Positions 32,191-43,684 of a stretch of DNA of 64,000 bases are shown here, piece after piece; the first letter of the stretch is position 1; the number at the start of each line of letters is the position of its first letter. The notes below the pieces were generated by a model that did no database searches, was not told the DNA's origin, and saw only the letters and a list, made by a program, of their open reading frames with translations. Both the position numbers and the translations under genes were made by a program. The DNA lies in the NCBI GenBank assembly GCA_963576725.1, contig OY755243.1:35253846-35317845 (forward strand), in the 5' to 3' direction. This DNA comes from Azorinus chamasolen (lineage: Eukaryota; Mollusca; Bivalvia; Cardiida; Solecurtidae).

Positions 32191-32255
32191 CACCTGCAAG
32201 CAGTTTGGATCCAGATAAGACATAGTCTCCTCCAGTTCCAAATTGTTAGACAAGT
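32191..32255. repeat. Family D relic
   Basis: CAAGCAGTTTGGATCCAGATA and GTTCCAAATTGTT. Confidence 0.5.
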
Positions 32256-32259
32256 TGGT

Positions 32260-33340
32260 CGCAATTTTGGAAAATGAAAAACAGGAAGATCCAGTGATTC
32301 TAGTGAGTCTGTCGAGCAGTTTTGCTGACGGGCGCGTTCAATGTTAACGACGCTTGACCCTGCGAAGGTTGGTGCTCAAATTGAGCGTAGTCTTGGTTTG
32401 TCGTCACCTTTAGGACATTAGTGGCCCCATCTCGTCAAATTTCTGCTAGAACCTGATAATAATACTCAGTCGCCCCTAGAGCCCTCAATAAAATGATGCC
32501 CCGTGGCAGAGCCGCAGTATTTATCACGCGTAATTTGATTCAACGAATCATAAGAAAGTCTAAGACTGATCGTCAAAACGCATGTACATAACTTCGACTC
32601 CTTGGAGGTCTCACACTAGTACTCTACTAAGTCCGGCTTCTCTTTCGTTGCATATAGCCGAGGAGTTCCAATTGTAGAATGAAGTTTTGTCTCTTCTTAC
32701 GAAAATTACCGAAAACACACAAGTTTTGTGTCGGTTATAATGGCAGTGCCAGAAATATTTCACAGTGGAATACGAATTTGAAATATGACATGGAGTAGGA
32801 CACAAGGTTATGAGATAGGCTGAGCGTCTGGTTCTCGATTATGAAAAATGTTTAAATGTGTCAAGGCTGGTCTGCAAGTAATACATTTGAGTCGTGTGAA
32901 ATACTTCGGTGTCATTATATGGTTACTCGAGTTTCACCTGAGTAACAAAATCGCCGTTTACTAACCCAGATGATTATGTAACAAAACACTGGTTGTGTTT
33001 GAAGATTTACAACACTAAAACTAGACTGAAATGAGTGTTTTGTCGCATGAGGTTAATATGTTGAGAACTATATAATTGCGTCTATAATTATGCGAATAAA
33101 TGGCGTAATTTTATACTTTTTTCGACATACAGTATACATTAAAAGTTGGTATTTGCATTGTAGTTATAATTTATTTCAGTAATTAATATCAAAAGTGTAT
33201 TTTCCCACTATGTACCTGCTCAATATGAGAACTCTGCGGTGACGGATGCCTTTCAGGTCTGACCACATTTAGCGTTTCTCACGATTGAAGTTCACTAAAT
33301 TTGAATTTTAGTATCTCTGTAAGTAAAGTTCCATTGTAAC
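32260..33340. other. Long intergenic stretch without recognised elements
   Basis: About 1.1 kb of apparently single-copy DNA, turning AT-rich after 33000. No supported frame. A candidate for conserved non-coding sequence, but nothing in it shows that directly. Confidence 0.45.
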
Positions 33341-33343
33341 AAA

Positions 33344-33550
33344 TATAGTAGAAACTATCTAAAGCGATTACTAAATAAATTAACATGCGTGTCTTTAAAA
33401 GCAGCCTGTTGCTTAATGCAGGACGAAAGTAATGCAGAAAGCTCCCATGGGAGCTTAACTGTCGTCCTGCATTAAGTTACCACCTGGTTATAACATCCAT
33501 GTTTAGAATGCAATTCGGCGGTCGGTCGGTTTAGAGAGACTCTATTGTAC
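33344..33550. mobile_element. Family C2 element, diverged
   Basis: TTAATGCAGGACGAAAGTAAT, apex AAGCTCCCATGGGAGCTT, and TTTAGAGAGACTCTATTGTA at the right. Confidence 0.8.
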
Positions 33551-33857
33551 GTACGTATTCCCAGTCATGTCTGTAGTTACCATAGAGTATGAAAAGAAAA
33601 GATAAAATACCCGAATAATCAATCAAAACATGTTTATTTCTTTATGTTGTCATACTTTTCCCACCTTTCTCATCACCTTCTCTTCTCCTCATTTATTCTG
33701 CCTTTATGTGCTATATACTGCATACCTGCACAGCGTTAAAGAAGCAAAGCCATAGTAATATCCTTTCTTTAGTCATAACAGAGAGACAGATATACGTGCG
33801 TACTCAAATACCAAAGTCGTCATTCCGTCACCAAACCCTATGTTGTGACGATTCTTA

Positions 33858-33948
33858 CGAGACGATTCTAAAGAGTGGTCACAACACAGGGTTTGAATGT
33901 GAAATAAAGGATTTATTCTTGAAAATGTTATGATTTACACATCATATC
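33858..33948. repeat. Family F repeat
   Basis: GACGATTCTAAAGAGTGGTC, ACAACACAGGGTTTG and TTATTCTTGAAAATGTTATG. Confidence 0.65.
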
Positions 33949-33970
33949 TAGACCACAACAATTCTAACTT

Positions 33971-34115
33971 TGGTAGACCCTGTAGAATCAGATCTGTATT
34001 ATTTCCGAAGCAACCAGGGTGACTCTGATCAGACGGCTCATTCAGCAGTCGTCTGATCTGGGTCTACTCTGACTTTAAATGTGCCAAAATGCGTTTTTAT
34101 TTGAAAAAGGATTAA
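33971..34115. mobile_element. Family A element, left end missing
   Basis: CTGTAGAATCAGATCTGTATT, stem CAGACGGCTCATTCAGCAG, right end GAAAAAGGATTAA. Confidence 0.75.
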
Positions 34116-34185
34116 ATAAAACATAAATACAAAGAATATCAACTTTATCCCATTTCCTTCTAAAACTAATAATATGGTTCTAATG

Positions 34186-34225
34186 AGTTTGGATCCAGTT
34201 AAGACGCCGGCTTTACTCTGATTAT
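34186..34225. repeat. Family D half-stem relic
   Basis: TGAGTTTGGATCCAGTTAAGA then CGCCGGCTTTACTC. Confidence 0.45.
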
Positions 34226-34229
34226 TTCT

Positions 34230-34965
34230 GCTCTCGAACTTCATGTATTTATAAATTCCCCCGCTGGAGTGCTAAAGATTGAAAAGAGAATTTGGCAGAT
34301 TGGCCCCTACGGCATAATTCCAGTGTGAGATGTTAGATTTTAATATTCTGCAGACATCCGCAGTTCGCAGGGAGCCACTTGGCACCGTAATGTTATGGCA
34401 AAAGTGAATTACTGATGTTTTTACAGGCGAAATTTGAAACCCCAAGTCATCTGGTGTCCTAGTTAAGATTTTTCTCCCCATCTTCCCCTAGCCCCTTGTA
34501 TCATTTAATTTTCGTTTCCTCGAGGCATCTCGCTTAATGCGCGATCTTATCGCGAGATTCAGGGATCGCTCGTCTCATTTCCGACGCTCCGTGGCGCGTG
34601 CAAAATTACACGACCATGTTGCTGTGAAATTGAAAACACATGGCGACTTTAAAAATTGTGTCAACAGCGAAGTTTTATTGCTGAAATGTACGTGTTTACT
34701 CGAAGGTTTATAGATAATTAAGTGCAACCCCCCTGCAAATCTGTTTGCCATTTCTCTCTTATGATTAGCTTAATTTAAAAATCGCTTTGATGTCCCCTTT
34801 TCGCCCCTTCATTTTCAGATGTTTGTACTTAAAAGAGGGAGCTGCATGTATATAGTAGTGAGATTAGATGATAAAGTTTATACTGAAGAGAGAGAAATTT
34901 TGCCTAGCATCTGAGTCTTTAATCAACAGGCTTAGCTTATGATCATGTTTTATAGAACTACGACG
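34230..34965. other. Intergenic, nothing recognised
   Basis: CpG-containing patch at 34530-34620 (CGCGATC, CGCTCGTC, CCGACGCTCCG). No promoter layout can be assigned. Confidence 0.4.
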
Positions 34966-34972
34966 CCATTTT

Positions 34973-35184
34973 CACCCTTTCCCCGCTCTAAACAGTAATG
35001 TTTTCTAAAGTATTGATCTGATGCATGTTTTGTATTCTTTTGATGCGTTCAAATTTTTGAAAACCTATTAACCAAGTGTGAAACAGCTTGGATCCTGATG
35101 AGACGCCGAGTTACTCGGCGTCTCATAAGGATCCAAGCCGTCTGCGAGAACGAGCGAGGCCACGATAAGTGGGAAAAGGCTTTA
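34973..35184. mobile_element. Family D element
   Basis: CACCCTTTCCCCGCTC left, stem AACAGCTTGGATCCTG with apex CGCCGAGTTACTCGGCG, right GTGGGAAAAGGCTTTAA. Confidence 0.82.
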
Positions 35185-35324
35185 AGACGTTTGTTTACAA
35201 CGTCAGCCAATAAAACTCATTTGATGTTGTATACAGTACCTCGCTGGACTGGTGTGTGTTGGTTATGTTTTCAAAGTAAATACACGTTGGTTTTCTTCTC
35301 ATTACGTTTCAGAAACATGTTCAG

Positions 35325-35375
35325 ATTGCCAAACAGTTTGGATTCTGTTTAAACACCAAGTTGATGCAAATATGT
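35325..35375. repeat. Family D half-stem relic
   Basis: GCCAAACAGTTTGGATTCTGT only. Confidence 0.5.
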
Positions 35376-35377
35376 AA

Positions 35378-35898
35378 TTGAAATGGTTACCATTACAGAT
35401 GGTTACCACAAGGCACAAATGGTTATCAAACGGTTATCATAAATGGTTATCATAAATGGTTATCATAAATAATTATTATAAATGGTTATCATAAACGGTT
35501 ATCATAAATGATTATCACAAATGATTATCATAAAATGGTTATCACAAATGGTTATCACAAATGGTCACATAAATGGTTATCACAAGTGGTTATCATAAAT
35601 GGTTATCATAAATAATTATTATATATGGTTATCATAAATGGTTATCATAAATGGTTATTATAAATGGTTTTCACAAATGGTTATCATAAAATGGTTATTA
35701 TAAATGGTTATCACAAATGGTTATCATAAATGGTTATTACAAATGGTTATTATAAATGATTATTGCAAATGGTTATTACAAATGGTTCTCACAAATGGTT
35801 ATTACAAATGGTTACCACAATTGGTAACCACAAATGGTTATTATATAGTTACCACAAATGGTAATCACAAATAATTATTACAAATGGTTACCACAAAT
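35378..35898. repeat. 13-bp minisatellite, about 40 copies
   Basis: Unit AAATGGTTATCAT with variants ending CAC, TAT or TAC. Near-constant phase for about 520 bp. Confidence 0.95.
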
Positions 35899-35936
35899 TT
35901 CACTACAAAACGCAGTTACCTAAATTCAATCATGGG

Positions 35937-36127
35937 GTCTTGTAGAACCTGTCTTAAGCGGTATTATATTCATTGGACACAGCGATCTTAAAAGACACGT
36001 GCATGCTTAATTCAAGACAAACGTAATGCAGAATGCATGAGCTTTCTGTTATATATTTGACTTTCATTAAGCACCTGCCTGACATCCCCAATATTTTTTA
36101 TTGTCGCTTAAGACAGGTTCCACTGCA
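35937..36127. mobile_element. Family C4 element, diverged
   Basis: TAGAACCTGTCTTAAGCGG and CTTAAGACAGGTTCCACTGC are matching ends. The stem has AATGCAGAATGCATGAGC. Confidence 0.8.
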
Positions 36128-36151
36128 CTCTGCAGTAGAGTAAAACCTGCT

Positions 36152-36408
36152 TTAACCATTACATGTACTTAGTTCATGAATATTCATGTAAGAAATAATT
36201 ACACAAATACAAAATGTAGGTGAGTTTTATACTGAAATGTGAACGCATGAAAAGTTTTGCCATGGCAGATACTGTAGAATCAGATCTACATGTACAATGT
36301 ATATTACTTCATAAGCGAACAGAGAAGACCCAGATGAGATGACTCATACAGGAGCCGTCAGATCTGGGTACAGTATGCTCTGTTTGCAAATGTGTGAAAA
36401 GGCGTTAA
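36152..36408. mobile_element. Family A2 element
   Basis: TTAACCATTACATGTACTTAG, TCATGAATATTCATGTAAG, stem GATGACTCATACAGGAGCCG, right end AAAAGGCGTTAA. Confidence 0.82.
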
Positions 36409-36411
36409 ACA

Positions 36412-36562
36412 AGCAAGCGACTGCTTTAATACTTTGCAGAACGGAACTAATGCAGAGTGCTCCAGTGGGAGCTTTCTTCATAGCTTTCGTCCTGCGTTAA
36501 GCTACCTCATATATACCCAGAAACAGACGTTTTTATGGCCGCCATAGAGTGGATTTACTGTA
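36412..36562. mobile_element. Family C2 element, left end missing
   Basis: ACTAATGCAGAGTGCTCC, apex CTCCAGTGGGAGC, right end ATAGAGTGGATTTACTGTA. Confidence 0.75.
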
Positions 36563-36564
36563 CA

Positions 36565-36840
36565 ATATTAGTTTCAATAATATCAAGATATCTTTATGTA
36601 TTTTCGTCTGAAAGCACGGTAAATTTCATCTGAAAGCACGGTGAATTTGTCGGGTGTCTGATTTGGCGACGGCATTCTCAACTCCTCTCCCTAAAGATGA
36701 CATTTAGAGAGTTTGAATTCATCATAAGGAAACTCCAGAGTATAATTCCGCCTTTAAACTCCAGCTTAAACTAATTCTACATGTAAATGCAACAGTATTG
36801 ATCACGCACAGCTGACATACTTCCTGAAACCATGTTCTAT
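36565..36840. other. Intergenic, nothing recognised
   Basis: One short direct repeat (CGTCTGAAAGCACGGTAAATT-like) near 36605-36645. Confidence 0.4.
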
Positions 36841-36844
36841 GGCA

Positions 36845-37052
36845 TTAACCCGTAGTCTGCGGAAAAACTTTGCACTGTTCAAATTCTGATCTGTTACAAT
36901 TTTCTCTTACTGCTGATTCGCTCGAGTTTTTGATACACCTTTGACTGGATGTCACCTGGATCCTGGTGAGGTGCCGAGTTACTAGCCGTCTCGTTTAGAT
37001 CCAAACTATTCGAAATTGCAAGACAAATCGCGCTTAGCAGGGAAAGGTTTAA
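36845..37052. mobile_element. Family D element, diverged
   Basis: TTAACCCGTAGTCTGCGG to CAGGGAAAGGTTTAA. Stem GGATCCTGGTGAGGTGCCGAG with AGATCCAAACTATTCG. Confidence 0.78.
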
Positions 37053-37337
37053 ACCGAGATCCTTGGACACATTTAAAGTGATAACAATTGTCAGTAAATA
37101 AGTTATTGAGGTGAAAATGTTAACTTCATGCAGACTGGATACGAGTACTGATACGTTTTTGTTCCCCGCATTTTCAGTCTGATAGCTGCGTCATCCTAAC
37201 CACTTTCTGTCTTTCTTTCTTATCATGTGTCTGTGTTTTCCCTGTGTCTATCTTTCTCTTTCATGCATTTCATTGTTTCCTTATCTCTGTCTGTCTTTGT
37301 GTCTGTATGCATATCTGTGTGTATGCCTATATGTTTG

Positions 37338-37690
<353 letters not shown>

Positions 37691-37854
37691 CCTCTCCCTC
37701 TCTCTCTGTCTGTGTGTTTCTGAATCTGTATGTCTGTGTGTCTGTCTCTCTTTCTCTCTCTCTCTCTCTGTCTGTCTGTCTCTCTTTCTATCTCTCTCTC
37801 TCTCTCTCTCTCACTTTCCCTCCCCTTCTCTCTCTCCTACATTAATAAAGGATA

Positions 37855-37882
37855 TGTTCTGTTCTGTTCTGTTCTGTTCTGT
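37855..37882. repeat. TTCTG pentanucleotide, about five copies
   Basis: (TTCTG)5 directly after a poly-TC tract. Confidence 0.9.
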
Positions 37883-37884
37883 AA

Positions 37885-38150
37885 TTAATACATGTATAAC
37901 TGCTCTAGAAATTCAGCATTTTAGATATAAATTCCATTTAACTCGATCGATAGAATCAATAATGCATGGGAGCCATCCTAGCTTAAACATGGTAAAGTGC
38001 TTTGCACAAGTGAACCTAATTCAAATGAGGCTGCCTGTGATTCATAATGAAGATCCCTATTAAGGGTCGACCAGATTCGAGTGTTTTAAACTCAATGTAT
38101 TTTTGCGAAACGAAACTAATGACTTTGACTTACTAGCAGGTTCGATGGAA
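37885..38150. other. Intergenic, nothing recognised
   Basis: No element or supported frame. Confidence 0.35.
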
Positions 38151-38151
38151 A

Positions 38152-38361
38152 TAACAGTAAAACTCCTCTAAACCGGAATTCTAGTAGAGAAGTATTTAGA
38201 TTACTTTTAGGCAGGTGGCTGCTCAATGCAGAGTGCAAGTAATGTAGGAGGCTCCTAGAGGAGCTTTCTGCATGCCTTTCATCCTGCATTAAGCTGCCAT
38301 CTGTCTCCAAAACCGATATTTAGACTAAATTTACCGTCCGGTTTAGAGGGGTTTTACTGTA
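38152..38361. mobile_element. Family C3 element, complete
   Basis: ACAGTAAAACTCCTCTAAACC to TTTAGAGGGGTTTTACTGTA, stem GGCTCCTAGAGGAGC. Confidence 0.9.
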
Positions 38362-38387
38362 GACGGTTATTGTACCTAATGCGCCTT

Positions 38388-38604
38388 TTAACCATTAGCC
38401 TGTGATAGTACAAATATCTGCTAAAACTTTGATCTGGATCAATTCTGAACTATTTCCGATTCGTATAAGCTTTTGAGAAATAAATTCCTGTCTTGGCGCC
38501 AAACAGCATGGATCCTGATCAGACGCTGAATTATGCGGTGTCTCATCTGGATCCAAGCTGTTTGCAAATGACCTTTAGGTCGCTATCGACTGGCTAAGGG
38601 TTAA
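38388..38604. mobile_element. Family D element, complete
   Basis: TTAACCATTAGCCTGTGATAG to CTGGCTAAGGGTTAA, 217 bp. Stem CAAACAGCATGGATCCTGATC. Confidence 0.85.
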
Positions 38605-38857
38605 GAGAATTTTCACAATACGCTGTCAAACAAATGATTAACTAGAGCAAGCAATGTTAATTTCAGGGAAACACTTCCGTAATTTAGGTTTGAAAATTGG
38701 GTCATGCAATGTATCTTAATTCTGAAAATAAACTGCTGAAATCAGATGGGAGAGAAAATGCTCATTTGGCATTTTTCATTGCATTTGAATTTCTCCACAG
38801 AATGGCTTAACACATTGAAATGTAGTAAATGACAGACTGAAATGTAAGACTGTAGTA

Positions 38858-39540
38858 TTGTATTTGCAGTATTGTATTTGCAGTTATGTATTTGCAGTAT
38901 TGTATTTGTAGTATTGTATTTGCAGTATTGTATTTGCAGTTATGTATTTGCAGTATTGTATTTGCAGTATTGTATTTGCAGTTATGTATTTGCAGTATTG
39001 TATTTGCAGTATTGTATTTGCAGTATTGTATTTGCAATATTGCATTTGCAGTTATGTATTTGCATTTAAATTATTTGTAATATTGCATTTGTAGTTATTG
39101 TATTTTGCAATATTGTATTTGCAGTAATGTATTTGCAGTATAGTATTTGCAATATTGTTCTACTGTATATGCAGTATTGTATTTGCTATATTGTACACGT
39201 GCATTTGCAATATTGTATCGACAGTATTGTATTCGTAGTACATGTATTGTATTTGCTGTATTTTATTTTCAGTATAGTATTTTCAGTATTGTTTTTGCAG
39301 CATTGTATGCGCAGTACATGTATTGTATTTGCAATACTGTATTTGCCCTGTTATATTTGCATTACTATATTTGCTGTATTTTATTTGCAGTACAGAATTT
39401 TCAGTATTGCATACGCAGTACGTGTACATGTACATGTATTTTGTTTGTGTTTGCAGTGCATGTATTTTCGTAGTATTTGCAGTATTGTATTTGCAGTATT
39501 GTCTTTGCAGTATTGTTTTTTGATGTTTTATTAGTGCATT
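38858..39540. repeat. 14-bp minisatellite, decaying to the right
   Basis: Unit TGCAGTATTGTATT, near-perfect to about 39055, then variants interrupted by ACATGTA steps. It continues beyond the C4 element. Confidence 0.95.
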
Positions 39541-39545
39541 TGCAG

Positions 39546-39744
39546 TACAATGAACCTGTCTTAAGAAATCAACAAAAAAGTATGGGTCTGTAAGTCAGGT
39601 GATTGCTTATACAGGTCTAATGTAATGCAGAAAGCTCCTACAAGAGCTTTCTGCATTACGTTTGCCTTGTATTAATCAACAACCGGTTTTTAAGTCTCCT
39701 ATGTTCAAAAAAATGAATGGTCGCTTAAGACAAGTTTTACTGTA
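39546..39744. mobile_element. Family C4 element within the 14-bp array
   Basis: ATGAACCTGTCTTAAGAAA and CTTAAGACAAGTTTTACTGTA ends; stem TAATGCAGAAAGCTCC with TTTCTGCATTACG. Confidence 0.85.
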
Positions 39745-39904
39745 TTGATTTTGTATATGTTGTTTTTGTAGAGTTGTTTTTGCAGAATTGATTGTGTGAG
39801 TTGTTTTAGCAGTGTTGGTTTTGCAGTGTTGTTTGATTGTATTTGCAGTCATGTTTTTGCAGTGTTGATTTTGTGTGGTTTTTTTGTAGTATTGCATTTG
39901 CGGT
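39745..39904. repeat. Continuation of the 14-bp array, diverged
   Basis: TTTTGCAG.GTTG and TATTTGCAGT units on the far side of C4, showing that C4 landed in the array. Confidence 0.75.
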
Positions 39905-39982
39905 GTTCTACAGGAGCCTTCTGATCTGGATCTACTCTTATTTCAAAGGCGTTAAATGCATATTTATGGAGTAAAGTGTTAA
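39905..39982. mobile_element. Family A right half
   Basis: CTACAGGAGCCTTCTGATCTG and TATGGAGTAAAGTGTTAA. Confidence 0.7.
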
Positions 39983-39984
39983 TC

Positions 39985-40218
39985 CAATCCTTTCCTCCAT
40001 AAACGCGCCTTTCTACGCCTCTGTAAAAGTCACCTATTGAAACCATTGTGATAAATAGAGCATTTGCTCCTATAGGAGCAAATGCTCTATTTATCACAAT
40101 GGTTTCAAACTACATGTACATTTTTTTTAATGTTTTCCTTTTCTCTAGTTAATGCTCCTTTTCGGAAGATTTATTCAAACGGTTGGATCTAAAAATAGCC
40201 TGTTAGGGAATGGGTTAA
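39985..40218. mobile_element. Family B element
   Basis: CCTTTCCTCCATAAACGCGC (A-like arm start) then a B stem with intact apex and right end TTAGGGAATGGGTTAA. The left terminus is mixed A/B. Confidence 0.88.
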
Positions 40219-40219
40219 G

Positions 40220-41070
40220 GAATCTTCATTTTACATCTTTGTATAACTAAGTGAGCCGTGCCAAGCCAAGCTAAAATTGATCACATGCAAATTTCATTTT
40301 AAGGCTCAAGTGCAATTGGGGCCCGCTTTGATTCTGACTCCGTGCCTAATCTCCAACTTGTCCCCTTTCGTCTGGCAGGATATTGAATTTTCTGTTTTCA
40401 GTTTCCCCCTTTTTATAAGGGTCATGAAAAACGATCCCAGCATCTGTTAAATAGAGATAAATTTTGTGAAATACGACGACTGTGTCCTTTGGGACCGAGC
40501 CCGGGCTTAACTACAGACAACATATCACGATTCTGTGTCAACTAAGCGCATACGAATGCCTTTCAAAAACCATGATTGCATAAGCGACACCTGGTGGAAA
40601 CAGATTTTCTAGCCAAATTAATCGTATTCTTCAAACCTACGAGACAAGCAAGTTCGAGATGGTTTGCGGGTTACAATCTTTGTAAATGTATTGACATTCA
40701 AATTGATACTTTGAATCTTCTTCACACCCGTACATTAGACATAAACTCCACTTCTAAAAATAGAACTGGCAAAAAGGTCTACCATATCTAAAACGGTATA
40801 TAATTACTTGCACGATAACACGATTAATATTCAAATAATTTCCCCTATCGATATATCAAATCCTCTCAAACGACCGTTTTACCCGCACAAACCCCATTTT
40901 AAGATGTTTAGATATTAAATAAATTGAAAATAAATTATACACTTAAGAATAAGCCACTATGGGAAAGAGGCTGTGATTTCGAGTTCAAAAAGCAGCCTTA
41001 TGAATATCTTTATGAAAATCTTGATCTTCAAAGTGATTGACTATAAAACGCCCTGGTCAGATGTCCTGGT
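40220..41070. other. Intergenic, AT-rich
   Basis: No foldback element or array. A 71-codon frame at 40576-40791 lacks any recognisable domain. Confidence 0.45.
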
Positions 41071-41075
41071 CAGAT

Positions 41076-41293
41076 TTTTAAACCCTTTCGCCACCAAATA
41101 AAGTCCATATGCTGATATTAAAGTCATCTCCTGCTTTAAAAGTAGAGTTTTCTTCATTTTCTTTTCACAAACATAATCACGGTGCACACCGTTTTGGATC
41201 CTGACTAGAAGACGAGTTACTAGGTGTCTCATCTGGATCCAAACTGTTTGCAACGATTGCCATAAATTCGCCTATGTGGAAGAAAGATTTAAT
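41076..41293. mobile_element. Family D element
   Basis: TTTAAACCCTTTCGCCACC to GGAAGAAAGATTTAA, stem CGTTTTGGATCCTGA with GGATCCAAACTGTTTGC. Confidence 0.82.
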
Positions 41294-41299
41294 TGCGTG

Positions 41300-41675
41300 G
41301 ACACTCCAAAATATACTGCTGACCTCAAATGACTTTTTTTCATCAGTCGGTCAGTGGTCCGGATTTGACCTCAATACAAATTGCTTTTTAACTGACCATG
41401 ATTTAAAGCCGGCCGATACTGTATTGATATGCATGTACTCGTGAAAGCACCTGTCCCTATTTATTACAAGATGCCACGATATTGTCGCGATCTCCGGTAT
41501 AAAATTTATTTTTCGCTTTTAATGTGAACATGGTCACCATACAGATTTGTTTTCTTGCCAAAAGACATGGTTCAGTTTTACACATACTTTGGCAAAGTTA
41601 TTGTACAAAGGCCATTGAAAATAAAATCAATGGCTGTTCTGCACTCGGAAAAGAACATCGTTTCACCCCCTGTGC
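41300..41675. other. Intergenic, nothing recognised
   Basis: No element identified. Confidence 0.35.
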
Positions 41676-41677
41676 AT

Positions 41678-41805
41678 TTTAACCCTTAACACGCCCCCAC
41701 CACCCCACTCCCACAAATCGTCATTTTAGTCGCATTTGCGAACAGTGTAGATCCCGATGAGATGTCATGTTACCAGTATCCCATCAAGATCAAAGCTGCT
41801 TGACA
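41678..41805. mobile_element. Family E/D relic
   Basis: TTTAACCCTTAACACGCC left end, then GCGAACAGTGTAGATCCCGAT and a degraded right arm. Confidence 0.55.
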
Positions 41806-41921
41806 CATGGTCAATAGTTTCTCAAAAGATTGATACCATGAGACTTGGTCAAATGTTCTTCAATAGTTTGATGCCAATCCCAAGTAGGCTAAACAAAACC
41901 AGATCCATTTTGGAGTAACAT

Positions 41922-41996
41922 AATTCGAGGGCTTGGTGCAAAACTATTGCCACAAAGTGAATGAGTTACAATAGTTTTGCACCAAGCCCTCGAATT
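41922..41996. repeat. Perfect hairpin, 28-bp arms, 19-nt loop
   Basis: Left arm 41922-41949 (AATTCGAGGGCTTGGTGC...) and right arm 41969-41996 are exact reverse complements. The loop is CACAAAGTGAATGAGTTA plus flanking base. It has none of the family motifs above. It could be a short foldback element or a small-RNA precursor-like structure; the sequence alone does not decide. Confidence 0.9.
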
Positions 41997-42116
41997 GTTT
42001 TCACATCATGGCAGGGTTGAAATGCAGTGAATGCTTTGTTTCCATTCAAATCGGAACGTCTTGAACTGGCCGATACCATGTAAGTTGTTTCTTGAGAAAA
42101 AAATATCCCTATATGT

Positions 42117-42186
42117 TCTGTGTAGACCTAGATATGACATCACGTCAGAGACGTGACGTCTGGTCGGAGTCTTCACTGTTTGTCAA
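42117..42186. repeat. E/A stem relic
   Basis: TGTGTAGACCTAGATATGAC, GTCAGAGACGTGAC, and GAGTCTTCACTGTTTGTC. Confidence 0.5.
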
Positions 42187-42221
42187 GTAAGATTAAACAT
42201 AGTAAGATAAGGTGAGAATCG

Positions 42222-42362
42222 TGCGGTAGAACATCTCTATAATGGTTAGAACTGTGTTGGAAAGGCAGACGGTAGCTTTATGCAAGGCGAACAAAATGCT
42301 GACATTTTCCAATGCACTCTGCGTTACCTACGGGCTACATTTAGCAGTCATCTGCTTTTATC
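42222..42362. mobile_element. Family C2 relic
   Basis: GGTAGAACATCTCTATAATGG and GCAGTCATCTGCTTTTA. The apex is lost. Confidence 0.5.
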
Positions 42363-42465
42363 CCCCCCCCCCCCCATTACAGACGAATTTTGACGCCTCT
42401 GCAAAACGAGTAGACCCAGATTATGAACAGTTTGATAAGAGTGTGTTATGCATTAAGCAGACTAC

Positions 42466-42671
42466 TTAACCCTTTCCTTGTTGAATATTTATGTCAGAAA
42501 CAATGAATGAATATGTATTGCCTGAAGTGTGTATACAAGTGTTGGTATTGGTAGAAACTGTAGAGTCGGGTCTATTATAATTTCATAAGCAAATGGAGCA
42601 GATCCTGATCAGACGGCTCATACAGGAGCCGTCTGATCTGGGTCTACTCTGTTTGCAAAGGCGTGAAAAAA
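42466..42671. mobile_element. Family A2 element
   Basis: TTAACCCTTTCCTTGTTGAA, stem CAGACGGCTCATACAGGAGCC, right arm CAAAGGCGTGAAAAAAAG; right TTAA not found. Confidence 0.8.
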
Positions 42672-42674
42672 AGA

Positions 42675-43365
42675 TATATTTTCTGTACAAGCATATCGGT
42701 CAAGAGAAGGTTTACTGTGTGCTTCTTTACCCAATTTCATAATGATATTAGATCTGTGTAATCGGGTGTACTGGATGAACTGGGTATCGATAATCTGAAT
42801 TATTCAAATCTACCCGGGCTGCTTGAATAGCAAAGGATGTTTGGAACAGTACCCACACGCTGAGCAGGATGCCCGCAAAACCACTATTGAAAAAAATGTT
42901 TTCAGTCTTCGGAAGGTATTAATACACTTACGCTCCGCTCACCAAGAACATGTCTTTTAAACAATGTGTTTTATTTCCACGAAGACATGTTTTCCTCTAT
43001 TATTCCAGATTATCTATCAGTATGGAAAATCACCGTGGCCCTTAATGAGAGAACGAGTCATACGGCATCTGATCAGTATTAAAACTGTCTACAACGGTAG
43101 TAATAACATCGAACAAAACGTGTTAAAACGTAATCTAGACGCATCGCTTGTTCGTTTCAAAGAGAAACTGATGTAAGAAATGGACCGGAAGTTGTTTTTG
43201 GTGTATACAAATTAAAGACACACGCCACTCACCCGCCAAGTGATGAAGCGGGTTTTAATGAAAGAGCTAAAGTAATGCCATTTATGTCGAATTTGCTCTG
43301 GTTATTAAAACGGTGATGGAGTACACATAAACTGTAATGAGCGAACTTCTGAATATTTTTGCAAA
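42675..43365. other. Intergenic, nothing recognised
   Basis: Short frames on both strands, none with a visible domain. Confidence 0.4.
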
Positions 43366-43367
43366 TA

Positions 43368-43545
43368 TAGTAAAACCCTACAAACCGGACGTAAACGATT
43401 AGTATAAATAAAACAAATCTGTCTTGGAGACAGGTGGCAGCTTCATGCAGGGTGAAAGCCATGCAGAAAGTTCCTCTAGGAGCTGCCTGCATGACTTTCA
43501 CTATGCAGTATCTAGAATTCCGGTTTAGCGGGGTGTTACCGTAGT
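43368..43545. mobile_element. Family C3 element, right arm shortened
   Basis: AGTAAAACCCTACAAACCGG, TGTCTTGGAGACAGGTGGC, CATGCAGAAAGTTCCTCTAGG, then a deletion into TCTAGAATTCCGGTTTAGC. Confidence 0.82.
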
Positions 43546-43684
43546 TTGTATCCAGATATGACCTCGAAACACTCGGCCTTCGGTTCCAATCTGTTCGAAA
43601 CGATGTCAATTCCTTTTGCAAATAAACTTCCCTGAAAAATTAAGCAAACACTACCTTTTTATTGAAACGAAATTAAGGGTAAAG

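Noticed and set aside
38807..39534. Cys/Tyr-rich frames on both strands
   Set aside because: Products of the 14-bp minisatellite.
42361..42375. C-run as a G-quadruplex-like signal
   Set aside because: A single homopolymer of about 15 C with no further G/C-tract pattern.
43229..43621. 130-codon frame on the - strand
   Set aside because: Its middle third is the C3 element at 43368-43545. No domain is visible.
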